64,000 nt of DNA from Thermovenabulum sp049701175 (GTDB taxonomy: Bacteria > Bacillota > Thermosediminibacteria > Thermosediminibacterales > Thermosediminibacteraceae), in the NCBI RefSeq assembly GCF_049701175.1, contig NZ_JBNATW010000008.1, forward strand, positions 25,007-89,006. Reading direction: 5' to 3'. Numbering within the stretch: position 1 is the first letter of the stretch; each line of letters opens with the position of its first letter. Both the position numbers and the translations under genes were made by a program. The notes beneath the pieces were generated by a model. That model saw only the letters and a list, made by a program, of their open reading frames with translations, ran no database searches and was not told the DNA's origin. Of this stretch, positions 34,971 through 43,051 are shown one piece after another.

Positions 34971-36800
34971 ATGTGCGGTATAGTAGGATATATTGGCGAT
35001 AAAATGGCAGCTCCTTTTTTAATAGACGGCCTAAAAAGGCTTGAATACAGGGGATACGATTCGGCGGGTATCGCCGTTATAGATTCAACGGATTTAAAAA
35101 TTGTGAAAAGCGAAGGAAAGATTAAGGTTTTAGAGGAAAAATTAAAGGGCGAACTGCCTAAAGGTAGTTTAGGTATAGGCCACACCCGGTGGGCAACTCA
35201 CGGGAAACCTTCCGATATTAACGCTCATCCCCATGAGGACTGTACCGGCGATTTTATAGTTGTCCACAACGGGATTATAGAAAATTATTTAGAAATAAAA
35301 GAATGGCTGGAATCCCAGGGGCATGAATTTAAATCAGAGACCGATACCGAGGTAATACCCCACTTAATAGAGCACTATTACGGCGGGGATTTATTTGAAG
35401 CCGTAAAAAAGGTTGTAAACATTTTAAAAGGTTCTTTTGCCCTTGGGGTAATAACAAAAAGGGAAGCCGATTGCATAGTAGCTGCAAGGAAATCAAGCCC
35501 CTTGATAGTTGGCATAGGCGAGGGTGAAAACTATATAGCATCGGATATCCCTGCAATTTTACAGCATACGAGGAAAGTATATATTTTAGAAGACGAAGAA
35601 ATGGCAAAAATTACAAAGGAAAGCATAGAAATTTGCAGATTCAATGGAGAAGAGGTAAAGAAGGAAGTTTTTGAAGTCAAATGGGATGCTATTGCTGCAG
35701 AAAAGGGCGGCTATCCGCACTTTATGCTAAAGGAGATTCACGAACAGCCTCGTGCTTTTAAGGATACGCTGACGGGTAGGCTCGATTTAGAAAAACACGA
35801 GGTAAAATTAGATGATATTAAGATTACAAAAGAGGACTTGCAAAAAATCGAAAAAATATTTATAGTAGCTTGCGGAACAGCTTACCATGCCGGAGTAGTC
35901 GGGAAATACATTATCGAAAAGCTCTGCAAAATTCCCGTAGAAGTGGATGTAGCTTCTGAATTCAGATATAGAGAACCGATGATGAACGAAAATACCCTTG
36001 TGATTATTATCAGCCAGTCGGGAGAGACGGCGGACACCTTAGCTGCACTTCGTGAAGCTAAAAATAAAGGGTCAAGGGTTATTGCTATTACTAATGTGGT
36101 GGGAAGCTCGGTAGCAAGGGAAGCCGATGATGTACTGTATACTTGGGCAGGGCCCGAAATTGCAGTTGCTTCTACAAAGGCTTACAGCACCCAGCTAATC
36201 GCACTCACCCTGATCGCCCTTCGTTTTGCTAAGGAACTTGATACCATTTCCAATGAAATATTTGATGAAATAGCTTTGGAACTTAAAAAACTTCCCGAAA
36301 AAGCTGACCTTTTGCTTACTAAGGAAGAAGAAATTAAAAAACTTGCTGAAAAATACTCGAAAGTGGAGCACCTTTTTTATATAGGAAGGGGCCTTGACTA
36401 TGCAGTAGCATTGGAAGGGGCCTTGAAGCTGAAGGAAATTTCATATATACATGCAGAAGCATATGCAGCAGGAGAATTAAAACACGGAACCTTAGCGCTT
36501 ATAGTCGACGGCACACCGGTTATAGCCATTGCTACACAGGAACACTTATTTGAAAAGACTTTGAGCAACATAAAGGAAGTAAAGGCAAGGGAAGCGGTAG
36601 TAATTGGCTTTGCAAAGGAAGGAAACGAGGAAATCAAAAAATCGGTAGACCACGTATTTTATATACCAAACACCCATCCCATGTTAATGCCTATTTTGAC
36701 CGTAATACCTTTGCAGCTTTTTGCCTACCACGCCGCTGTGGCAAGGGGCACCGATGTGGATAAACCCAGAAACCTTGCAAAGAGCGTAACTGTTGAGTAA
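34971..36800 (+). CDS. glmS: Glutamine:fructose-6-phosphate aminotransferase
   Basis: A 609-residue enzyme that makes glucosamine-6-phosphate from fructose-6-phosphate and glutamine. Met-Cys-GIVGYIG at the start exposes the catalytic Cys after Met removal; the glutaminase domain has GHTRWATHG and HNGIIEN. Two SIS domains follow (CGTAYHAGVVGKY and SQSGETADT near residues 300-350; GRGLDYAVALEGALKLKEIS near 470) and the C-terminus ends DKPRNLAKSVTVE. It is preceded by the glmS ribozyme. The accessory island begins immediately after its stop. Confidence 0.98.
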   Translation: MCGIVGYIGDKMAAPFLIDGLKRLEYRGYDSAGIAVIDSTDLKIVKSEGKIKVLEEKLKGELPKGSLGIGHTRWATHGKPSDINAHPHEDCTGDFIVVHNGIIENYLEIKEWLESQGHEFKSETDTEVIPHLIEHYYGGDLFEAVKKVVNILKGSFALGVITKREADCIVAARKSSPLIVGIGEGENYIASDIPAILQHTRKVYILEDEEMAKITKESIEICRFNGEEVKKEVFEVKWDAIAAEKGGYPHFMLKEIHEQPRAFKDTLTGRLDLEKHEVKLDDIKITKEDLQKIEKIFIVACGTAYHAGVVGKYIIEKLCKIPVEVDVASEFRYREPMMNENTLVIIISQSGETADTLAALREAKNKGSRVIAITNVVGSSVAREADDVLYTWAGPEIAVASTKAYSTQLIALTLIALRFAKELDTISNEIFDEIALELKKLPEKADLLLTKEEEIKKLAEKYSKVEHLFYIGRGLDYAVALEGALKLKEISYIHAEAYAAGELKHGTLALIVDGTPVIAIATQEHLFEKTLSNIKEVKAREAVVIGFAKEGNEEIKKSVDHVFYIPNTHPMLMPILTVIPLQLFAYHAAVARGTDVDKPRNLAKSVTVE

Positions 36801-36806
36801 AAGTAG

Positions 36807-37015
36807 AGGGATAAGTGGAAGGTGTTGTATATTTCATTTAAATCTTTTCCGCATGCGAAAAAAGTGTTTCCGTTGAGTGAGTGTTAAGGGAAAAGGATTA
36901 AGGATTAAGTCTTTGCAGAATAGCAAAGGGATAAGTGGTAAGGCCTCGAAAAATCAAGGTTTACGCCACTTATCCCTTTTTCCTTTTGCCTTTGAATCTG
37001 TCCATTCGGACAAAC
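36807..37015 (+). repeat. Hairpin repeat, copy A
   Basis: The best-conserved part (36835-36985) shares with copies at about 51255-51410 and 57665-57825 a palindrome around CGCATGCG, the stretch GTGTTAAGGGAAAAGG, and a 14-bp perfect inverted repeat AAAGGGATAAGTGG (36925-36938) / CCACTTATCCCTTT (36966-36979) that runs into a T tract. An extra single arm AGGGATAAGTGG lies at 36807-36818, straight after the glmS stop. The hairpin could act as a terminator. Confidence 0.85.
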
Positions 37016-37430
37016 TTTTTTCACACAAAATAGGAACATGATTGGGAATTTTTAGTAGAAATATTGTTGCTTCACGGAAAAACTTTATTACCTCCCAGAA
37101 AATGCCATGTAGAGTTTATGCGGGTTTGAGGGATTGGAAATGGAAAGGGTTTTTTTTAAATCAACATAGTTAGTGACAAGGAAAAAGGAGATAAGGATCA
37201 AGTTTAGAAATTGTTTTTGGCTGAAGTTTTTCCGTGAGTAAAAAAGTCGTTCCAAAAAGGGAAAAAAGTTTTTCCTATAAACTGTATTCATTTCTCATTT
37301 GCTTATTTCACATACGAAAAAGCAGCTTATTCTTATTTTTGAAATCCTTGAACCTGTAAAAAAACATCTTCTTTTAATAGATATAAAAATTTGATATTAT
37401 TATGGCAGGAAAGATAAGGAGGGACAGAAA
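37016..37430. other. Non-coding part of duplicated module, copy 1
   Basis: No gene is seen. Part of it (about 37083-37140, around ATGCCATGTAGAG..TATGCGGGTT) also occurs after hairpin repeat copy B at about 51462-51505. The end carries the AAGGAGGG ribosome site of the following small protein. Confidence 0.5.
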
Positions 37431-37670
37431 CTGGAGCGAAGAATAGTTTTCGGAAATGGCTGTATGATAGATTGCTATGATACTGACAAGAAGGTATTAG
37501 AACAAAAGGTTACTGAAATAATCAATAAAAGCAAAGATTATATCAGGCAACTCGAAGAAGGAGATGTTGGCAGAATTGCTGATATTAACGAACGAATTTT
37601 TATCAGGTTCTATGTTACGGAAAAAAGTATAATAATAGATGAAGTGCAGGAACAGGTTTATATAGTGTAA
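37431..37670 (+). CDS. Small module protein, probable CTG start (copy 1)
   Basis: A 79-residue protein of unknown function ending RFYVTEKSIIIDEVQEQVYIV. A paralogue at 57920-58159 is about half identical. The first ATG here is at 37464, but similarity to the paralogue extends upstream to a CTG at 37431 (LERRIVF versus LEWKMVF), and the ribosome site AAGGAGGG lies seven bases before that CTG in both copies. No ATG, GTG or TTG occurs in frame between, so the CTG (read as Met) is the best start. It faces the four-helix-bundle gene across a hairpin. Confidence 0.6.
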   Translation: MERRIVFGNGCMIDCYDTDKKVLEQKVTEIINKSKDYIRQLEEGDVGRIADINERIFIRFYVTEKSIIIDEVQEQVYIV

Positions 37671-37715
37671 GGAATAGGTGGGTGAAGGATTTTAGGAATA
37701 AAGTAGTAAAAAAGG

Positions 37716-37751
37716 GGGAATAGGTAGAGTGGCTGTATATTACCTATTCCC
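37716..37751. repeat. Perfect hairpin between the two module genes (copy 1)
   Basis: GGGAATAGGTA (37716-37726) pairs perfectly with TACCTATTCCC (37741-37751). The equivalent place in copy 2 (58203-58252) has a different stem sequence that is also perfectly paired. There is no T tract, so it does not look like an ordinary terminator. Confidence 0.75.
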
Positions 37752-37776
37752 ACGAAATTCGGAAAGATTGTAGAGA

Positions 37777-38175
37777 TTATACTATTTCCTTATCATCTGC
37801 TTGTTCTTGCAGTTTTCTTATATAGCCGATTAACATTCTAATTATTTCAATTGTTTTTTGTTCGAGCTTATTATAGTCTTCTTGTGAGATATATTTGTTA
37901 TCAAGGGCTGTAATAAGCCAGTGCCTTGTTTCTGATGCGCTTGCTAATGCATTATTAAGGAAATTGATTTGTTTTTTCTTATAAAGTTGGCCGTTGCCCT
38001 CTGCGATGTTGGCGCCAATGGAGGTGGCGGCCCTTATTATTTGCGATTTTGTTGCATAAGTTTCGAATGGCGGGAAATTAGCTGAAATTTGATAAATATT
38101 TTGAGCTAATTCTCTTGCTTTTTGCCATACAATCAGCGTCTTAAAATCCTTTATGCTGATGTCAATTTGCTCCAT
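37777..38175 (-). CDS. Four-helix-bundle protein (S23/IVP-like), copy 1
   Basis: A 132-residue protein of the four-helix-bundle family first known from 23S rRNA intervening sequences and related to Avd of diversity-generating retroelements. Typical stretches are DFKTLIVWQKARELAQNIY, TKSQIIRAATSIGANIAEGN, and ASASETRHWLITALDNKYIS. These proteins form positively charged barrels thought to bind nucleic acid. No reverse transcriptase or rRNA lies nearby. The ATG at 38175 follows GGGAGAG; a GTG nine bases upstream is possible. A copy of about 80 % identity lies at 58281-58679 and a decayed fragment at 50102-50239. Confidence 0.8.
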   Translation of the reverse strand: MEQIDISIKDFKTLIVWQKARELAQNIYQISANFPPFETYATKSQIIRAATSIGANIAEGNGQLYKKKQINFLNNALASASETRHWLITALDNKYISQEDYNKLEQKTIEIIRMLIGYIRKLQEQADDKEIV

Positions 38176-38325
38176 CTCTATCACTCTCCCTTCTTAAGAA
38201 TGTTATTATTTGTTGTTATAATAACTAATAACATTAAAGGGATTTTAAAATCAAATTTTACTAAAAGTTTATTAGAAAAAAGGATTAAGGATTTAAAAGT
38301 GTTAGTGCATAGAACTATAAAATGA

Positions 38326-38371
38326 AAAGCCTCTACCCTGCAGACTTTCAGAGTAGAGGCTTTCGTTTTTT
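38326..38371 (+). terminator. Terminator-like hairpin of the module (copy 1)
   Basis: AAGCCTCTAC / GTAGAGGCTT stem then CGTTTTTT. The same hairpin occurs at 58812-58857 and, with a changed loop, at 50251-50289. No rightward gene ends here, so it may end a non-coding transcript. Confidence 0.65.
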
Positions 38372-38610
38372 AACTTCATTTTTAAAAACGAATGCAACGA
38401 TTTTGAATATATGAAACTTAAAGATTTTCGTTTTTAAAATCGAAGTTATATTTATATTATAAAGGCTTCACCCAATCTTGTGCTTCAAACACCGTGAATG
38501 AGTTGAATGGTGTATAGAAAGTTTGTTTATGAACAGTTTTTATACTCTCCGCACTTTATAAGCAAAGGTTTTTAAAAACGAGTTTAAACTAATAAAATTA
38601 CAGCAGCTTT

Positions 38611-38710
38611 ATTAATTCCTATTAATATGCATTGATTCGTATTAATGGCGATTAATTTCTATTAATGCGTATTGATCCGCATTAATAGCGATTAATAGAA
38701 ATTAATAGCT
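38611..38710. repeat. Array of ten 10-bp units (ATTAATNNNN), copy 1
   Basis: Ten consecutive 10-base units begin ATTAAT (eight) or ATTGAT (two), followed by four variable bases. The array is framed by CAGCAGCT (38601-38608) and AGCTGCTG (38707-38714), so the whole is also a long imperfect inverted repeat. Nine similar units lie at 59263-59352. The exact 10-bp period places each unit on the same face of the DNA helix. Confidence 0.9.
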
Positions 38711-39034
38711 GCTGTTGGCCCCTCAAAAAATGCTCTTTAAAAAATGAGTGTTAACCGAAAGCGAAAAATTATGTTTTTAAAAACACCACACGCACACCGA
38801 TTATTAAGAAAACATTATAAAGAAAATCGCGGCAAGCGAAAGAAAAACGAAATAATTTATAGATAAAAGCTTATAAATGCCTTTTATTTGCCAAAGTCAG
38901 TCTTAAAAGGTAATTTTCAATGCTACAGTATAAGCTTAGTTTTACTCATGAAGTTTAAAGAAAAATCTAAAAAAAAACTTGATGAATTTTATTATATATT
39001 GTGCTATGATTAAAGAGAGGGAGGGGTATGTTTT

Positions 39035-39376
39035 GTGAAAAAGCAATATCAGATATGGGCTTTACTGACACCAGAGATGCATAAAAAACTAAAAGAATAT
39101 GCAGTTGAAAATCAAATAGCTTCCACACGGGCGAAAATGATTATGTATATCCTTTACAATTTTCATCCTGACCAGCTTTTGGAAGATTATACTTTCCAGT
39201 CGAAGACAGGGAAGATGGTTAATATAAAAGTTTCCGATGCAGAGCTTGAATATATCAAAAGCCTTGCTCAACGCTACAATGTAACTATTAGCCGATTGTT
39301 ACGAAATATGGTTTATACTTATTTCCGTAGTATAGGGGGAAATAGCAAAAAAGAAAGCAAAACAGTAAAAGAATAA
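39035..39376 (+). CDS. Tandem ribbon-helix-helix DNA-binding protein
   Basis: A 113-residue protein that reads as two RHH-like halves. The second is clear: MVNIKVSDAELEYIKSLA, then YNVTISRLLRNMVYTYF. The first (KKQYQIWALLTPEMHKKLKEY, then ASTRAKMIMYILYNF) has the same strand-helix-helix shape. A single-chain protein of this kind could bind DNA as a pseudo-dimer. GTG 39035 follows GGGAGGGG. It sits between the ATTAAT array and the hsd operon, so the array or the island palindromes are possible targets. Copy 2 of the module has lost this gene. Confidence 0.6.
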   Translation: MKKQYQIWALLTPEMHKKLKEYAVENQIASTRAKMIMYILYNFHPDQLLEDYTFQSKTGKMVNIKVSDAELEYIKSLAQRYNVTISRLLRNMVYTYFRSIGGNSKKESKTVKE

Positions 39377-39660
39377 AAATTAAAACAATTAAAAACAATG
39401 AGGGAGCTTATGTCTTAGTTTTTATTTTACGATGGAAGTAGAGTAATATAGAAGCATATAGATAAACATAGGTTTTTTAAACCTTTCTACGCTAGAAGGG
39501 AAATTGCTAATAAAGTATGATTGAAGTTATAATTTCTAAAATTTAAAGGTTTTTTATTTAATGTAAAGAAGTTACGAAGAGATTTAAAAATAAAAAAACA
39601 AAATATTAATAACGAAGGGGCTTACAAGAGTTTTTTTATTTTAGCAAAAGGAGGCGCTTG
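39377..39660. other. Intergenic region upstream of hsdM
   Basis: About 280 AT-rich bases. A small palindrome (AGGTTTTTTAAACCT, about 39470) and the AAAGGAGG ribosome site of hsdM (39648-39654) are the only marks; no gene is seen. Confidence 0.4.
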
Positions 39661-41688
39661 GTGTTGAATAACTTTCAGGACAAAGTAAACTTTATCTGGA
39701 CGATTGCAGAGCTTTTAAGAGGGCCTTACAGAAAAGAACAATACGGTGAAGTTATTCTTCCAATGGCAGTCCTGCGCCGTTTCGACTGCGTTTTGGCACC
39801 GACCAAACAAGCGGTTTTAGAAAAATATGAGGAACTCAAAAAGATGGGGATCCACAATATGGATCCCATCTTGAACAGAATTTCTGGTCAGAACTTTTAC
39901 AATATCAGCAAATTTGACTTTGAAAAACTGCTGGCTGATCCCGACAACCTCGCCAGCAACCTGCGAAACTACATTAACGGCTTTTCCAAAAATGCCAGAG
40001 AAATAATCGAACACTTTGACTTTGACAAACATATAACCAAACTAAACGACAACAATCTTCTGTACCTTGTCCTTTCGGAATTTGCCAAAGTGGATTTTCA
40101 CCCAGAAACTGTCAGCAACACCGAAATGGGCTACATCTTCGAAGAACTTATACGACGCTTTTCCGAACACGGCGAAGCGGGCGACCACTACACTCCAAGA
40201 GAAGTCATAAAGCTCATGGTCAACCTCCTTCTTAACGAGGACAGTGAGGAACTGACACAAAAAGGGCTGATCGTCACGGTCTACGACTGCTGTGCGGGAA
40301 CAGGCGGGATGCTCTCGGTTGCCGAAAACTACATGAAGGAATTAAATCCCGACATTCAGGTTGAACTTTTTGGGCAGGAGATCAATCCTCAGTCCTACGC
40401 CATCTGCAAAGCGGACATGCTTATCAAAGGACAAAATGCGGACAACATCATCCTCGGGGATAGCTTAACCCAGGACGGACATAAGGATAAGAAGTTCCGC
40501 TACATGCTGACAAATCCGCCGTTTGGCGTTGACTGGAAAAAGCAGGAGAAGTTTATCAAAGAAGAAGCTGAAACACTGGGCTTTAGAGGCAGGTTTGGGG
40601 CAGGAACGCCGAGAGTATCTGACGGCTCTCTCCTTTTTCTACAGCACCTCCTTTCTAAAATGAGGGACGACGAGAAGGGAAGCCGTATTGCCATCATCTT
40701 TAACGGCTCTCCGCTTTTTACAGGGGATGCAGGTTCAGGCGAATCCGAGATCCGCAGGTGGATTATTGAAAACGACTGGCTCGAAGGGATTGTTGCCCTT
40801 CCCGACCAGCTTTTTTACAATACTGGTATTTCAACTTATATCTGGATTTTGACTAACCGCAAGAATGCCGACCCCAAAAAGGGGCCTGTCCGCAAAGGCA
40901 AAATCCAGCTTGTGGACGCAAGGAGTTTTTATCAGAAGATGCGTAAGAGCCTCGGCAATAAGCGAAACGAAATAACTGAAGAACAGATTAAGGAAATCAC
41001 CCGCATTTACGGGGAATTCAAGGAGAACGAATACTGCAAAATTTTCGACAACGAAGACTTCGGCTACTACAAAATCACCATAGAAAGACCGCTCCGCTTA
41101 AACTTTATGGTAAGCGACGAAAGAATAGAAAACCTCAAAAACGAGCCTGGCTTTGTAAAACTTGCCGAGTCCAGAAAGAAAGGCTCTGCCGCTCTGCAGG
41201 AAATAGAAGAAGGAAAGAAACTGCAAAAAAGGATAATCGAAATTCTCAATACTATGGATAAGACAAAGCTTTACAAGAACAGGGATGAGTTTGTTGCCGA
41301 CCTGAAAGAGGCGTTCAAAAAGAACGGCTTGACTCTTGACAGCAATCTTTTGAAAGTTCTGCTTTCTGGGCTTTCGGAGAGGGACGAAACTGCCGACATC
41401 TGCTACGACAGCAAAGGCAATCCCGAACCAGACCCAGAGCTTCGGGATACGGAAAATGTGCCGTTAAAAGAGGACATTCACGAATACTTTGAGCGTGAAG
41501 TCAAGCCTCATGTTCCCGATGCCTGGATTGACGAGAGCAAGACGAAGATCGGCTATGAAATACCGTTTAACAGATACTTTTACAAATACCAGCCACTGCG
41601 ATCTTCAGAGGAAATACTGAAGGAAATCATCGAGCTGGAACAGCAGATTCAGGAAAAGTTGAAGAAGGTGATCGGAAATGGGATATAA
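39661..41688 (+). CDS. hsdM: Type I restriction-modification methyltransferase subunit HsdM
   Basis: A 675-residue N6-adenine methyltransferase. An N-terminal helical HsdM domain is followed by the catalytic domain with SAM motif I as DCCAGTGGML near residue 210 and the catalytic NPPFGVDW near residue 284. It modifies adenine in the sequence selected by HsdS and forms M2S or R2M2S complexes. GTG 39661 is preferred (GGAGG ends six bases upstream); TTG 39658 and TTG 39664 are alternatives. The stop overlaps the hsdS start by 11 bases. A relic of its last 43 codons lies at 59597. Confidence 0.95.
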   Translation: MLNNFQDKVNFIWTIAELLRGPYRKEQYGEVILPMAVLRRFDCVLAPTKQAVLEKYEELKKMGIHNMDPILNRISGQNFYNISKFDFEKLLADPDNLASNLRNYINGFSKNAREIIEHFDFDKHITKLNDNNLLYLVLSEFAKVDFHPETVSNTEMGYIFEELIRRFSEHGEAGDHYTPREVIKLMVNLLLNEDSEELTQKGLIVTVYDCCAGTGGMLSVAENYMKELNPDIQVELFGQEINPQSYAICKADMLIKGQNADNIILGDSLTQDGHKDKKFRYMLTNPPFGVDWKKQEKFIKEEAETLGFRGRFGAGTPRVSDGSLLFLQHLLSKMRDDEKGSRIAIIFNGSPLFTGDAGSGESEIRRWIIENDWLEGIVALPDQLFYNTGISTYIWILTNRKNADPKKGPVRKGKIQLVDARSFYQKMRKSLGNKRNEITEEQIKEITRIYGEFKENEYCKIFDNEDFGYYKITIERPLRLNFMVSDERIENLKNEPGFVKLAESRKKGSAALQEIEEGKKLQKRIIEILNTMDKTKLYKNRDEFVADLKEAFKKNGLTLDSNLLKVLLSGLSERDETADICYDSKGNPEPDPELRDTENVPLKEDIHEYFEREVKPHVPDAWIDESKTKIGYEIPFNRYFYKYQPLRSSEEILKEIIELEQQIQEKLKKVIGNGI

Positions 41689-43051
41689 GCGGTATGAAAG
41701 ATATAAGGACTCGGGAATAGAGTGGATTGGGGAAGTACCAGAACATTGGGAAATAACGAATTTAGGATATAGAGCAAAAATGATTGTCCCAATGAGAGAT
41801 AAGCCTACAGAATTTAACGGTGATATACCTTGGATTAGGATAGAAGATGTTGATGGCAAATATATTGAGGATTCAAAATCAGAGCAAAGAGTTTCGAAAG
41901 AATTAGTTAAGAAAATGAATCTTAAAATATATCCTATTGGGACTGTTTTGTGTACATGTAGTTGTAATATGGGAGCAACAGTTATTGTTAAAAGACCACT
42001 TATATCAAATCAAACTTTTATAGGAATAGTACCTAAAAAAGATTTGGATTCTACTTTTTTATACTATGCAATGAATGCTAATTCAGAAAGACTTCAACAT
42101 CTTAGCGAAGGTGCAATACAGCGATATTTATCAAGACATGATTTTGAACATTTTAAATTAGCATTTCCTCCTAAAGATGAACAGAAAACCATTGCCAACT
42201 TCCTCGACCAGAAAACCGCCGAAATCGACAGTCTTATTGCCGACAAAGAAAAGCTGATTCAGCTTTTGCAGGAAAAACGGCAGGCTATTATCAGCGAAGC
42301 CGTCACCAAAGGGCTTGACCCGAATGTGCCAATGAAGGATTCGGGCGTGGAGTGGATTGGTGAGATACCAGCACATTGGGAGGTAAAAAAGATTAAACAT
42401 TTGCTTGTTAGTAAAAAAGATGCAATTAAACCAGGACCTTTTGGTAGTCAATTAAAATCTGAAGAAATGCAAGAAGGAGAAGTTAAGGTATATAACCAAA
42501 GAAATGTTTTAGATAATGATTTTATAAATGGAGATAACTTTGTATCATATGAAAAATATCAAGAGTTACGGGCTTTTACTGTATATCCTGGTGATATTCT
42601 TGTTACTACAAGAGGAACTATTGGAAAGGTAGCGATATTACCTCAAGGTTGTGAAATAGGAATATTACATCCCTGTTTAATAAGACTACGAGTTGATAAT
42701 TCAAAGATTATTTCTGAATACCTTCAACTTATTTTTAATAATACAAATCTGCTGAGTAACCAGCTATTTTACCAAAGCAATGCTACGACAATCGAAGTTA
42801 TTTATTCAGATACTCTGAAAAATATTGTTATACCTTTGCCTAATGTTCAAGAACAAATGTCGATATTGGAAAATATTAATAAAATCTATGTACTTTTTGA
42901 CGGCTTAATAAAAAACATTCAAGCTCAAATCGCCAAACTCAAAGAATACCGTCAGTCCCTCATTTATGAAGCAGTGACAGGCAAAATTGATGTGCGGGAC
43001 TTTACTCCAAATACGGAAGGAGTGGTTTTAGATGCCCAAAACTCCAATTGA
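41678..43051 (+). CDS. hsdS: Type I restriction-modification specificity subunit HsdS
   Basis: A 457-residue DNA-recognition subunit with two target recognition domains (TRDs) and two conserved coiled-coil regions. Each half begins with the same phrase: KDSGIEWIGEVPEHWE near residue 10 and KDSGVEWIGEIPAHWE near residue 220, showing the internal duplication. The spacer helices (IANFLDQKTAEIDSLIADKE and later AQIAKLKEYRQSLIYEAVTG) set the distance between half-sites. It overlaps hsdM by 11 bases and hsdR by 20. The target sequence cannot be read from the protein. Confidence 0.95.
   Translation: MGYKRYERYKDSGIEWIGEVPEHWEITNLGYRAKMIVPMRDKPTEFNGDIPWIRIEDVDGKYIEDSKSEQRVSKELVKKMNLKIYPIGTVLCTCSCNMGATVIVKRPLISNQTFIGIVPKKDLDSTFLYYAMNANSERLQHLSEGAIQRYLSRHDFEHFKLAFPPKDEQKTIANFLDQKTAEIDSLIADKEKLIQLLQEKRQAIISEAVTKGLDPNVPMKDSGVEWIGEIPAHWEVKKIKHLLVSKKDAIKPGPFGSQLKSEEMQEGEVKVYNQRNVLDNDFINGDNFVSYEKYQELRAFTVYPGDILVTTRGTIGKVAILPQGCEIGILHPCLIRLRVDNSKIISEYLQLIFNNTNLLSNQLFYQSNATTIEVIYSDTLKNIVIPLPNVQEQMSILENINKIYVLFDGLIKNIQAQIAKLKEYRQSLIYEAVTGKIDVRDFTPNTEGVVLDAQNSN

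Larger units (their letters stand above)
38176..39034. other. Non-coding tail of the duplicated module, copy 1
   Basis: This 860-base stretch holds the terminator-like hairpin, several palindromes of the form TTTTTAAAAACGAA (38379-38392), TTCGTTTTTAAAATCGAA (38427-38444), TTTTTAAAAACGAG (38569-38582) and GTTTTTAAAAAC (38773-38784), and the 10-bp-period ATTAAT array. It lines up piecemeal with 58680-59560. No open reading frame with a ribosome site is seen. Confidence 0.6.

Noticed and set aside
37777..38175. Diversity-generating retroelement (Avd-like protein)
   Set aside because: The four-helix-bundle protein is Avd-related by fold, but there is no reverse transcriptase, template repeat or variable gene nearby.
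38611..38710. Possible CRISPR array
   Set aside because: The repeat unit is only 6 conserved bases in 10, far below the repeat/spacer sizes of CRISPR, and no cas genes are present.
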